A stretch of 64,000 bases of DNA from Sycobia sp. Sy_11 (lineage: Eukaryota > Arthropoda > Insecta > Hymenoptera > Epichrysomallidae): NCBI GenBank assembly GCA_018907035.1, contig JACCIC010000200.1, positions 62,001 to 126,000 of the forward strand. Reading direction: 5' to 3'. The notes under the pieces were generated by a model. It was not told the origin of the DNA, did no database searches, and was given only the letters and a program-made list of their open reading frames with translations. Shown piece after piece: positions 32,940 to 44,134 of the stretch. The position numbers and the translations under genes are program-made. Within the stretch, counting starts at the first letter, position 1. The number at the start of each line of letters is the position of its first letter.

Positions 32940-34900
32940 AACTGACGGTATTATTACTGATCTTAATAATTTCTTTGCACCCGGATCCACAAACGATCTT
33001 CTTGCTCCTGGGTCGTTGAGAGCTGGGAATATCTTCCCTATTAACTCAATGTCTAAGAAAAAGCGATTTTCTTCATTCCATATTGTGGTGTTCGGGAAGG
33101 CATCGGTTACATCTCTAGCTTTTGGAAATTTATTATTGAGGGAGCTTGCCCCTATTTGTGGAGTCGTCTCGTAAGGGGTGTCAAGGCTGACTCCATTTTT
33201 CTGCCCCCTTACGCATTTCCCTAGTATTCGTAGGGACCGCAGCATGGGCAGTCTCGCGTCGTAACGTCTTTTTCTCCACAATTGTAGCAGTGGAGGCGTT
33301 TTCTATCAGAGCATCGATCTGCCTAGTGACCCACCTGCTTGCAGGTTCAGCAGGCTCTATCACCGTCAAGCCGTGGTTCGCTTCTTGCGCTCTGTCTGAA
33401 GGTGCCACTGCATTCATTGGATGTATACCACACATAATCGCTATTTTGACGGTCTCTGTTCGGCGATGCTCGTCTATTATCTGCCGATCTGTATCAATAA
33501 TTTTCATTAGGTCCTCGTTAATCTCGATCTGGTGTTCGTGGTTATGAGTACCGATCTCGATCATCGTGGAATCGAGATGATGTTCGATTTCGATCGTCAT
33601 GGTATCGAGGCGGTGTTCGATCTCGATTATTACGGTATTGAGGTGGTGTTCGATTTCAAGAGGGGCTCCGCTAGGTGACGTTGGGTGAGGGATTTCGTAA
33701 TTGCCTCTGCGGTGAATATTGGTTATTATGGCTAGGGGATGGGGAATGGACTCTTGTGGGTGGTGTGGATGACAGACTTCGTCGCCGACTCGTGTTTTGT
33801 TCACTCCTTTGGGGCGAAGTGCCTCGTGAATATGATATTGTTGAGATGTAGATCCAACGTGAGTCTTTTCGTTTGTCGCGGAAGTCTGTTTCTTCGATTG
33901 TCTGGCTTACTACCGGTGCAGATGGTTCTATTATTGTTACTTGTCTTTTTGTGACTTTGTGTTCGTCGGCATCGAGTGCTCCTAGCCAAGAACGTCTGCT
34001 GGCTCTTTCAGATGACGAGCACGCTGCTGCTACATGTCTCGACGGGTGAAGGTTCTTTATATCGGTGTTTCAACTCTTTCTTCAGTTCGAGTTGCTCACC
34101 AAGTAATTGTAGTTCATCTATTGATTTGAAGTTGCCGCGATTTATTTTGTCGATCTATTCGGGATGGAGGTTCCTATAAATCCTATCGAGCTGTGTCTCG
34201 GTAGGAAGTGCTGGTTACATTTTGCAGATCAGTACTCTCGGACCTCGAAGGTAGGAGCCAATGGGTTCTTTCGATCCTTGCGTCCTGTCCATTAATTCTT
34301 CTTCAAGTCGTAGTGCATAGTCTATTGGCTGAAATTGTCCGAGGTTAGCTGTTTTGAAATCTTCTAAATTTGTCTATTTTTTATAAATGGGCTTTGCTCA
34401 TATCCTCGCTGCTCCACAGAGTATTGCTGGTACTAATCTTAATATCTCGGCTTCTGGAATGTCTAGACTTTCGACTGTCTCTTCAAGTCTGTCAATGAAT
34501 TCCTCTACGTCTTCACGTAAAGCTCCAGAAAATTGAACCTTTCACTGTCTAACCAGTTAGTCTGCTCTGGTTCCTCTTAAATAAGTGTTATCTGTTAATC
34601 TGTTGTACGAGCCATCATTCGCGGTAGTTATGTGTCGGTCTTAACTATGGTTAGTCAATTATGTTGCATTTGTCCCTCCTGGATGCGGCGTAGTGATATA
34701 GTGCTGAAAAAATGCCGGATGCAGGTATGACGGATATTTCCACTGGGCTGCAGCTGCTGAGGGAATATCATTGTTTCCCGCTATATCTGTACTGAGTGCC
34801 GGTGATGATAGCCATGGTGCAGCGGGGTATCCTAGAATTGGGACAGTGTTATATGTTAGTATAAAACATAATTATGATAATGCGTATATAAATAGATAGT
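32940..34900 (-). pseudogene. Family 3 gag, antisense
   Basis: Antisense reading from about 34560 to 34180 gives FSGALREDVEEFIDRLEE, AEILRLVPAILCGAARI and RLEEELMDRTQGSKEPIGSY, the helices of a Retrotrans_gag capsid. An open 207-codon stretch (33181-33804) is the basic, His/Glu-rich part. Near 33290-33240 a different frame reads CYNCGEKDVTTRDC, a zinc knuckle with the His replaced by Asp. Stops (several of them TGA or TAG where Trp or Gln would be expected) and frameshifts occur throughout. The start was not identified. Gag would form the particle. Confidence 0.75.
33548..33660 (-). repeat. 33-bp in-frame repeat in family 3 gag
   Basis: Three to four units, starting ATCGAG or ATTGAG in plus orientation. 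Antisense they encode 11-residue units such as IEIEHRLDTMT and IEIEHHLDSTM. This is a helical, possibly coiled-coil stretch. Confidence 0.8.
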
Positions 34901-35451
34901 TGTGATAATGCGTATATTATATAAAAGATATATGTATATGAAAATATGAAGAAGATGTAAGCGATAGAAACAATATAAATGATGTAATTAATATTAGTAT
35001 GTAGATTTATTATAAGTTATTCTGCTCATGTTTATGTCAGGTATCTATACTACCTTAGCATTCAGGGGGCACATTTCATACTACACACATAATAAACAGA
35101 GAAGGTCATTGAATTTTATTATATTTCTTGAAACTCATTAAGAGTGAACTGAATTTTTCAGATAACACATTAGAATATGAACTTGCTACTCACTGTGTGA
35201 ATGTGTAATATGCAAAGGATCCTTGCTTTCTGAAATTTATCACCAGTATATGTAACACATGAGCACTTGTCATTTAGTTGTGATTTATTATATACCTATC
35301 ACTATTTTCACATTACATTTAAATTACAAGAATTACAATAAAAGGTCGAGTAAACGGATACAGCGAATTTGGGACACGGGAGGCGGTAAGAACAACATAC
35401 AATTTTACTATATAACACGGAGTTTTGCGTTTACAATTTTTTATTAATTAC
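34901..35451 (-). other. Family 3 leader, no gene
   Basis: AT-rich sequence between the antisense 5' LTR and gag. No convincing primer-binding site is seen next to the LTR. Confidence 0.45.
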
Positions 35452-36131
35452 ATTATACGCGCTTCTTTCGGTAGGGGTAAGCTAACTTACGTTTCGCGGG
35501 ATATGTGGGGAGTAACAAAAAAAATGCTAATTTAGTTCTGCCAATACTACACTTGTATAGTGTCTCGACGACGAGGGCCCCACGTTCTTCGGCGCTATTA
35601 GTAACCTATTTTACCTTATTAATCGACAATAATCGCAATGTTTTTATTAACGCGACTAACGCCTACAAAATTCACAACGTTATTCACAGTGGTCACTCAC
35701 CGTTAGTGGGTTCCGCGACATCGCTATATGTACGCGAGGTATGAGGAAATATACGCGCACGCGGGGGACGGGAAAAGGGGAACGCAGAGGGATCATGCGG
35801 GGACGCCAAGCATTGACGCACTATGCGACAGCACCGGCGGCGGTGGGCGCGAACATATATTTAACATCATTATATTAACGCTACTTGCCCCAAGCTGACG
35901 AAGATGCTGTCGCCGGCTTCCTCTCGCTGCTCTCTCTCTTTCTCTCGCTGCTCGATCGCACGGCTTGCGCGGCATCTTCTTGCTAGCGCAAGCTGCACAC
36001 GCTTCCGCTGGTGGTCAAGTGGTGGCTCTCTCGGGGTACACGAAGATGGTTGAAGCGGAGAGAGTGCTGAACGCTTTGGGCATGTTGATTACCTTCTGAA
36101 CGGCCTCACTCGGAACGGAAGAGTGGCTACA
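35452..36131 (-). repeat. Family 3 LTR (5' copy)
   Basis: Direct repeat of 30550-31213. Antisense it starts TGTAGCCACTC at 36131. A short extra TCTCTCTC run near 35930 is absent from the other copy. Confidence 0.85.
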
Positions 36132-37074
36132 TTAAAAAAATAAATATGATATAATTGTGTCCTTTGTATTTTAATTCAAACATATAATGCAACCAATAAA
36201 GAAATTAAATAAGATAAATGTTTAAAATAAGTTTATTTTTTTTATAATTTTTATACATTTTGATTAAAAACATAACTACCATATCAGCGATAGATGAAAG
36301 TTTTTTTATCGCATTGAATTTTTATTATTTTGATTCATTCTTTATGATTGTTCCTTAATTCAATATTATAGAATAAATTAAACCTTATAATTTAACAGCT
36401 TCACAGTCAGGATATAATAAAAATAATTTGATATTAACACTTCTACTAAAAATGGCGTTTTTTACAAGAGTCACGATTCCTTATAAATACCCTTTCGATG
36501 ACGTAAATGTAATTCCATACTGCAACTTTTATAGTCTTAATTCTATTATAAACCTGTTTATAATTTTATTTCGGTAATTTTTATTTTTGTTTTTTTAGCA
36601 ATATATAAGGAACTCCGAAATTTTACTAATGTAGTATTTTTGCCTAGTTCTTGTATACTCATGTCGGTTATATTCATTCTGCTAACCACCGATACAAGCG
36701 CATCTTATATCTGGTCATATACACTCCGTGCGTCCGCAGAACGAAGTTATGAAAACTGACATGGGTAGGATAGAGAATTATTAAAATATTAAAATTATTA
36801 AAATATTTTCTATGAAAGGTGCAACTAGGTGATGCAGCTGGTGACGCCGCTAGCCTTCATATCATATATCAGACTACCCGTGATAGAATTATTGGTTTTT
36901 GGCTCCAGAATTATTATCATAGGGAAAATTATTTATAGGAATATATTTTATAGGCATAATAGATACATACATAGAGTATTTATTTCATAAATATTTTTTA
37001 ACTATTGAATAAATTGGTTACTCTATTAAATCACACGAAGCCTAAACGGAGGATGCTAGAGTACACATCTATAC

Positions 37075-37122
<48 letters not shown>

Positions 37123-37615
37123 CCTATCCACACAAATGATTTAGCGGTTCTAGTAGCTAAACAAAGAACTGTTCCGTTGAACATGTGGTTTTCAGAAGAA
37201 TCCTATGTAAAAATAATAGAGTTCCTTTTCCTTATCTCTACGTTCCCTATAGAAGCAGATGGAAGCACATCAGAATGCTGATTGAAATATTCTTAACTCT
37301 TGTAATGGTTACGTATTCTAGTTTTATAAATATTAAAAAAAAACTATGCAACTTTTTGTTATTAAATTTTAAGATGATCTTGCAGGATTGTAGATTAGTG
37401 GGTAAATACAGATGTATAAGTTACCCAATTGTTATTGATCGATAAAAGACAACGTTTCATCAATTTTATGGGTGGATTTTTCATCAAGCTTTTAGTTTAC
37501 CAAACATTTAAACAATTTTTTACACCAAATTAATAGTAAATAGGCTATAGGCATTCTAGCTCATAGGCGTTCTAGCACACCCCCCTTGAAAAATGTGATA
37601 TGCTCCCAATCTATT
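36132..37615. other. AT-rich DNA, no gene; (TA)n at 37077-37121
   Basis: No motif recognised in the small frames here, including an 86-codon one at 37185-37445. The (TA)n array has about 22 units. GGCATTCTAGCTCATAGGCGTTCTAGC near 37548 is a short direct repeat. Confidence 0.55.
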
Positions 37616-37722
37616 CTAATATATAGAGAAAGAGTCCCTCCCTCCGAAAACGGCGCCACTCCCGCAGTATTATAATAAATAAAAAAGAAAGAAATAAGGA
37701 TCGATTTTTTCCGTCGTTTCCA
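37616..37722 (+). repeat. Dispersed repeat R, copy 1
   Basis: Shares CGAAAACGGYGCC, CACTCCCGC and TATAATAAATAAAAAA with 39742-39850 in the same order and spacing. Nature unknown; no coding capacity. Confidence 0.7.
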
Positions 37723-39055
37723 GTGACACTTATTAATATCTTTTACATGTTAGAAGGAGAAAGAGAGAGATAGAGACAGAAAGAGAGAGAAAAATATATA
37801 CCTTTCTCTTTCCCTATACTGCCGAGGCATAAGAGAGCAGGGGAAATAGAAATCTTAGCATATAGCATAATCGAGACTGTACAACGCAGCTGCTTTTCTT
37901 CCTTTCTGTGCTTTCCATAGGAACTATATCTAGAGAGAACAATATCGCTCTCTCTCTCTTCCTTCCTCTCTCTCTCTCTTTCTCTTTCTGTCAAGGTCCT
38001 TTTTCTACGCACTAGTAACGCTTACGTTTGTATCCACATACATGGACGTGTTTACGTCAGTTCGAGGAAAACGATTTTGTAATCGTTTTCATTTCTATCT
38101 GCTGCAGGCAGGCAACTCAGTTGAACCTTATATTTTCCAAAACATTATGCGTGCGTGCGAGCGGTGTATATCTGTGGTATTACTATTCTTTCCTAATTAG
38201 ACTTCACAGTTACACGCAAATATTCTTCATTCTTGAAAAAGAAAAGTTATAGTCTAAGATAGTAATAAAATGACATTTCAGTATTATATATAGGATTATA
38301 TATATTATTTTCTGAAATTTATTTCGTAAAAGAAGTTCTAAAAAAGTATGGTAACCGCGTATATGTTAAATGATTATAATTTAATAGTGAGCATAATAGT
38401 TGAATAAATAAAAAAGAATTTTATTGAATACATTATATAATGTAGGTAAATTTTGTGGATGTTTGTAAGGTGACTAGTTTCAAAGTAAATAAGAAAGATA
38501 TTGTATTATAATTGCAATATTTATTTATGTAATTAAGTTATACATGTATCAACTTTTTTTGAACAAATAAATAATAAATAGAAATTAAATTATGTGTTTT
38601 ATTATTACTCTAAAAGTAGAAGTATTAAACTTAAAACAGCTGCCACTCTGATAGACTGTAAGTAATCAAAGCTTATTTACTTTATTAACCATATTTATAA
38701 AAAATTCTTAATCTATTAATATGGCCAATGATTTGGTGCCATATCTTTTGGAGACGTGCTTCAGAACAGTCACAATGTATTGTTGATTTTTCTCCAATTC
38801 TGTACATTTCTTCCTCGGCAAGAACTCACTCTCACAAATTTTATTAAGAGTGGTTAAGTTCATTCTAAAGAAAAAGTTTTAGTAGTAATAATTAATTCTA
38901 GCAGTAATAATAACGAGAGATTTCCAATGCCATATACAAAAGACTCGGCAATTTTCAAGTGTCGTGAACGTGCGCCCTCCTAATGCCTAACTGCTACTCT
39001 AATGCGCCTACGCGACGTCACAGCTACGTCAGCATAAATTAGTGTACCCATTTGT
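37723..39055. other. No gene; GA tract facing CT tract
   Basis: A GA-rich run at 37755-37792 and a CT-rich run at 37945-37992 are roughly complementary and could pair across about 150 bases. The remainder is AT-rich, with nothing recognised. Confidence 0.5.
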
Positions 39056-39741
39056 CTACATCATGCGCTATGATGTAGGTAATTAAAGTTGTACGATTCT
39101 GTCCAATGCAACGTTGCTTTTTTTGTTTGAATCACACAGCGGCTAATCCAGATAATATCTAATATGCGCACAAGCTCAAAAAATAATTCAGACCCCAACT
39201 CCAATGCCAGCTTCATAATACAGACGAATTTTTCATTTTCTAAAAAATCAAGACTTTCCTTTCTTTTATTAAGGAAATTTTAAATTGACTCATATAATTT
39301 TGTACTAAAATGAAGATTTCATAATTAGTTTGAAAAATTTATTTTTAATATTTCATGCTTTTATAATCTTGTAAGAAATAACGCCTAGGAAAAAAGAGTG
39401 TAAATCCATTAATTGTCTCAAATATTAAAAATATAAATAATAATATAAATCAAAAATAGAAAAATAAATTCTCGAAATGAAATTCTAAAATCAGATAAAA
39501 TTTATGATTATAAAATATATTATTGTTATTCGCTTGTTATCATCAATAAACAAGGGTTTACTAATTTCTAAAGAGAACAAGAGAACTAGTGCGAAAACAA
39601 AAAAGAATTGGGGAAAGCTCTGTGAGAGCCAAAAAATATATACTTATACCAAGAGGAATTTCACATCACTAAATAATTAAACACTATTACATATACAGTT
39701 TATATAAAATATTCAATTTGGTGTATTGATATTACATCTTG

Positions 39742-39850
39742 TAATATACATAGGGAAAGAGCCCCCTCCCGAAAACGGTGCCCACTCCCGCTAGACTATA
39801 ATAAATAAAAAAAGAGGAAGAGGAGGAACGATTATTTTTATCGTTTCTAT
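39742..39850 (+). repeat. Dispersed repeat R, copy 2
   Basis: Same family as 37616-37722, here inside the loop of the inverted-repeat element. Confidence 0.7.
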
Positions 39851-40214
39851 TTATTATATTTGAGTAGATTATTGTTTCGTCATGATGAAAATTTTATATG
39901 CGTGTGACAAGAGGCAAACACCGCCGATCGATATGAATATCTATTGTTATAACAAACACGTGCCCCTATAATGTATACGGAAAGCGAGTAATTTCTCTTT
40001 GCATGTCTCAATTTTGACAGGGTATAATATCCAATATATATATAATATATAATGGAGAATGTATGTGATGAACAGATCAATATAAATATCATAGAACGAA
40101 ACAATATGTACAATATAATAAATAAGTCTTGAAATTATATTTTAATGAAATAATAAATAGATATTAGGAGGACAACTTAGTTTCTGACCTTTTTTAACAG
40201 AAAAAGGACATTTA

Positions 40215-40725
40215 TAATAAAAAATGGATACACGTTAGCTTTCCCATCCTTTTGGCAATATGGCGATATTGTGGTGAAAGAACGATGGGGTTTTCGAGGC
40301 GATCCAATCATCCACAAATTCTCGCTGTTCTTGAACATGCCGGAAGTGGATATCAATGAGATCGTGCTGCTTTAATCTGAATAATTGATAATCAAAAGGC
40401 TTTATGTCTGGTGAGTACGCTGGGTGCGGCAATATTTTCCATTCGAGCTCGAACAAGGTGTTTTTGACGGCTTTCGCAACATGTGACCGAGCGTTGTCAT
40501 GAAAGAGATGACTTTGCTTCTATTGCTCGCGATTGCTGATCAATATTCGATCAATTTCTAGTGCAAATCATTCATTTGGCATTTGTATACCTCAGCAGTG
40601 ACGGTTTCATTCGGTTTTAGTAGCTCGTACTACAGCACATCCTGTTGGTCCCACCAAATGCACAGCAAAACCTTTTGGCCGTGGATGTTTCGTTTTGGTG
40701 CCATTCACATGTAACCTTGAATTTC
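40215..40725 (-). pseudogene. Mariner transposase, C-terminal fragment
   Basis: The antisense frame 40456-40235 reads WKILPHPAYSPDIKPFDYQL, the third catalytic Asp block, then REFVDDWIASKTPSFFHHNI and LPKGWES, the mariner C-terminus. Upstream (40725-40460), in shifted frames, are VLLCIWWDQQDVL and ELLKPNETVTAEVYK and a damaged second-Asp block. It resembles the intact mariner at 22 kb more than the other copies. The DNA-binding domain is absent. Confidence 0.85.
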
Positions 40726-41084
40726 TGTTTTAAATAAATCATAAATTTTTTATTGTTATTTACTACAAGATTATATAAACATTAAATATTAAAAACAAAT
40801 TTTTCAAACTAATTATGGAATATCCATTTTAGTACAAAATGATAAAACTCAATTTGAAATTTCCACAATAAAAGAAAGGAAAGGTTTAATTTTTGCAAAA
40901 TGAAAAATTCGTCTATATTACGAAGCTGGCATTGTAGTTTGGGTCTGAATTGTTTCCTGATACTCGTGCGTATAGTAAATATTATCTGGTTTAGCCTCTG
41001 CCTGATTCAAACGAAAACAGCAACGTTGTACTGAAGAGAATCATATAATTATATCTGTATATATTTATTGCCTACGTCATAGCT

Positions 41085-41938
41085 ACCCCTAAAACATTTT
41101 TTGAAGGTTATATTTCTAGAATTTCAGAAAATTCCAGGAAACTTCACATTTTCAAAAAATTTTTCTTTTTACTTTAAAATTTCAGTTGAAAAAAATTTTT
41201 TTTATCATTTTAAATTCATTTATAAATTTATTTTTAATTTATTCGTACATTTAATTTCAAATTTAATTTTTTTAATACTTATTTTAATTCCAATTATTTG
41301 CATTTGTTAAAAAAAATTTTATATATTTTATTTATATATAATATCAATAAATTTATGATTATTTTCTTTGGATTATTATCTAAAATTAAATATGTTATGA
41401 AATTAATTTTAAAAAATTTTTAAAGTAAAAAAAAATACTTTGTTAATAATTTCAAAGTATTAATAAATTATAGAAATAATAAATATTTTAATGAAAGTAT
41501 AAATACGTTGAATTTGTTTTATGATTAAAATTTTTTATTAATATAAATTTCATTTTCACAACACGCATTAAAATATATTTTTACAATAATACCGTTTTTA
41601 ACCTGTTTGGTCGCGTCCGTACATCCCACTGAAATAATCTTCTAGCCATGTGCACATGATCATCACTTTAAGGATTGCAGGCATTGGTAATTGCCTTCTA
41701 CGTAACGTGTGATATTTACAAAGCACGTATTGTCCTTCACTTTATTGTGAATTGATCATAATCTAACTCATGAATTACTCGACAATAACTAAACAGGCTA
41801 TAATAGAGCTGAGGAAATTTAGAAAAAAAACCTGTTTTCTTGAGCAGAAAAGCAAAAATCTTCAACTTGTCTAATTCATCTATCATATTTACAAACAGGA
41901 TTTTGGTACCATCTTGATAGTGCAGCGGTTGTCGGCAA
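41085..41938. other. AT-rich DNA, no gene seen
   Basis: Very AT-rich to 41590, then more balanced to 41900. A 69-codon Phe/Ile-rich frame at 41101 is compositional. Confidence 0.5.
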
Positions 41939-42350
41939 TAGTCTAAACTCTAAAGAGATAGTTAAAGTCGCTTGGAGACTTATTCAATCAGTTTTTCAAA
42001 ATAGAATAAGATCGGATTTTGTTTTTAATTTACGTCATGTGGATATTCTCAGTTTCTTGGACAACGCACGGAAGCTCATTAAAGATAAGGTTCAAGCATG
42101 CCTACATGAATATAGTAGAGTAAAAGTAAATTCTGAGTTTATGTCATAGTTTTCCACGCAGTAAAATAAAGAGGAAACAACTGATATTAAATCTTTGACA
42201 ACTGTGAGTGCTACAGTATACATGTCAACTGATTTGTAAATTGAATCTATTAAATCCTACGGCTTATATCCTCTACAATTTTACACTACTCCAGGGTTAA
42301 CATTTTCAGCAACTCTTAAAATGACAAAGGTAGAATTATTTCGTATATCT
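41939..42350 (+). pseudogene. DNA polymerase B remnant (Polinton/adintovirus-like)
   Basis: One reading frame, with three or four stops, carries two blocks I recognise from family B DNA polymerases of Polinton/Maverick-type and adintovirus-like insect elements. The first is VFNLRHVDILSFLDNARKLI with DKVQACLHEYSRVKVNSEF (about 42030-42145), from the N-terminal region. The second is LQFYTTPGLTFSATLKMTKV (about 42275-42335), from just before the polymerase domain. Several hundred residues between them are missing, so an internal deletion has joined them. No integrase, protease or capsid gene was found nearby. Identification rests on motif memory, not a search. Confidence 0.5.
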
Positions 42351-43294
42351 ATCGTACTTGTGTATTCTATTTATTATAATCGACTATCGATACCTATCTA
42401 TTTGCTTTGAAAAAAACATTGTCCTCATACAATATTCTATTCATTATTTGTTGAAGCAGTTGCTATTTAATCAATGTTCTATCCTTATTCGTATAAAACG
42501 CCTCCGGATTCGATTTCTGTATGTGAAAATAAATAAGAAAATAGTACATTGTGCAACTAAAGAATTAAATCATCTCCAACTATACAAAATCGTTTAGTTT
42601 CTATATAAAAATTTCCATCTACTGTAATATATAATATATAAATATTAAACCATTGCCTGTAGGTTTTAGATTACCTTAAATACCCTCCAAATTTCTTCGA
42701 AACAAGCTAAGACTCATGTTACAAATGATAAGCGGCAGAGCGAGGGTTTAATATGTATTTCCTATTTAACGCGGATTTTTAATAATTGATTGGATTTCAT
42801 TGCTTGGTTTATTATTTCCAATTGTTTGTTTGGTAATTAATAATCTAATTCATTCAACAAGCTCATTCGCAGTAGACTAAATTTATTGTGGAATCTTACG
42901 TTTCGATTTTATATTTAAGGATGAATCCCTCTCCCCAGTTTCATTTGTAATCAGTTTTACTACTAGTGCAACAGATCGGTGCAATGATGTTAAAATATTT
43001 TCTACTTCTCGATGATAGAACAGACTCATTTTTACTATGTTTTTTTTGTATGAGCACTTCTGCTTCTTAAGTACTGCGTTAATTATCACGGTCTAATCAA
43101 TTTATAAAAGTTCCATCTGGTTATTTTTTTATGAGCAATTCCATTAGCCCAGTACTTTTAAAATAAGTTAAATCTGTCACTTTTATTGATTATCATCAAA
43201 TAATTTTCACCAAATTATGAAACATTAGATTAATATAAAAAAATGAATATGTAATAATTTTTTATTCCAATGAATCATATATACTATTATTTTT
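42351..43294. other. AT-rich DNA, no gene seen
   Basis: No motif recognised in either orientation, including the 68-codon antisense frame at 42883-43089. Confidence 0.5.
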
Positions 43295-43450
43295 ATACCA
43301 TGATTCCTTTTAAAAATATTTCCAATTCCATCAGGGTCTCAGACAAATTATGGATACCATCACAAAAAAATATTTTCTCTTTAGAAGCAAACCAATCGAT
43401 GAGCCATTTTTTTCACTTCTTTAATTACCATAAAACCTTTCATACCTTTA
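43295..43450 (-). pseudogene. Possible mariner C-terminal scrap
   Basis: Antisense reading gives WLIDWFASKEKIFFCDGIHN, close to the mariner C-terminal pattern WxDxWxASKxxxFxxxGIxxLPERW, but what follows is degenerate. Only about 40 codons are comparable. Confidence 0.4.
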
Positions 43451-44134
43451 ACCATTTTTTTCACTGTATATTGTCATTGTATATTGTCTATCGATGCCAA
43501 ATGTGGTTCTTTTTCAAGTCTATTTTCAATTTTGGAAACGTTTTCCTTCGTCAAAGGCAAATCCGCTAGAGTAATGTTCTGTGAGATTAATGGTGTTTTG
43601 GGGAATGGCACGCTATCACTTTGAACCGCTGAGGAATGGTTCGACGATTCAGAGCCGGTGAAAACAACACCATGCATAAGCCAGCCGGCGGAAGACCTGT
43701 GGCGACGAATATCGATCAAATCATGGAATTTATCAAGTTAGACCGGCATGATCCATCTCATGACGTCGCTCAAGAGATGAGAGTTAGTCACCAAACTATT
43801 TTAAACCATTTTCAGAAGGCTGGATACAAAAAAAAGTTTGATGTTTGGGTGCCACATGATTTTACGCAAAAAAACCTTCTGGACCGCACCAACGCCGGCG
43901 ATGTGCTGCTGAAACAGAACGAACTCGGTCCATTTTGGAAGCGGATGGTGACTGGCGACGAAAAATGGATTACATTCGTTAATATCAAGCGGAAACGTTC
44001 GTGGTCCAAGGCCGGTGGACCGTCCCAAACAGTGGCCGTCCGGAATTGACGGCCAGGAAGGTTTTGCTGTGTGTTTGGTGGGATTGGAAGGGAATCATCC
44101 ACTATGAGCTGCTCCCATACGAACAGACGCTTAA

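Larger units (their letters stand above)
30550..36131 (-). mobile_element. Antisense Ty3/Gypsy-like element, family 3
   Basis: Two direct repeats of about 670 bp (30550-31213 and 35452-36131) enclose 4.2 kb holding a degenerate antisense gag, so the 5' LTR is the right-hand one. No RT, RNase H or integrase is readable, hence pol is deleted. A mariner (32033-32778) and a MITE end (32779-32880) inserted later. Its left edge cuts the 3' LTR2 of the family 2 copy, but the rest of that LTR is not found beyond 36131, so the junction is not a simple insertion. Confidence 0.8.
39067..41084. mobile_element. Large inverted-repeat (foldback) element
   Basis: Arms 39067-39382 and 40755-41084 are complementary over about 320 bp. 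For example, left CAACGTTGCTTTTTTTGTTT pairs with the complement of right GAAAACAGCAACGTTG, and left TAATCCAGATAATATCTAA with the complement of right TATTATCTGGTTTAGCC. The arms diverge by perhaps 15 percent by eye. The 1.37-kb loop holds dispersed repeat R copy 2 and a mariner fragment. A 9-bp hairpin CTACATCAT..ATGATGTAG sits at the outer left edge (39056-39078). Confidence 0.8.
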
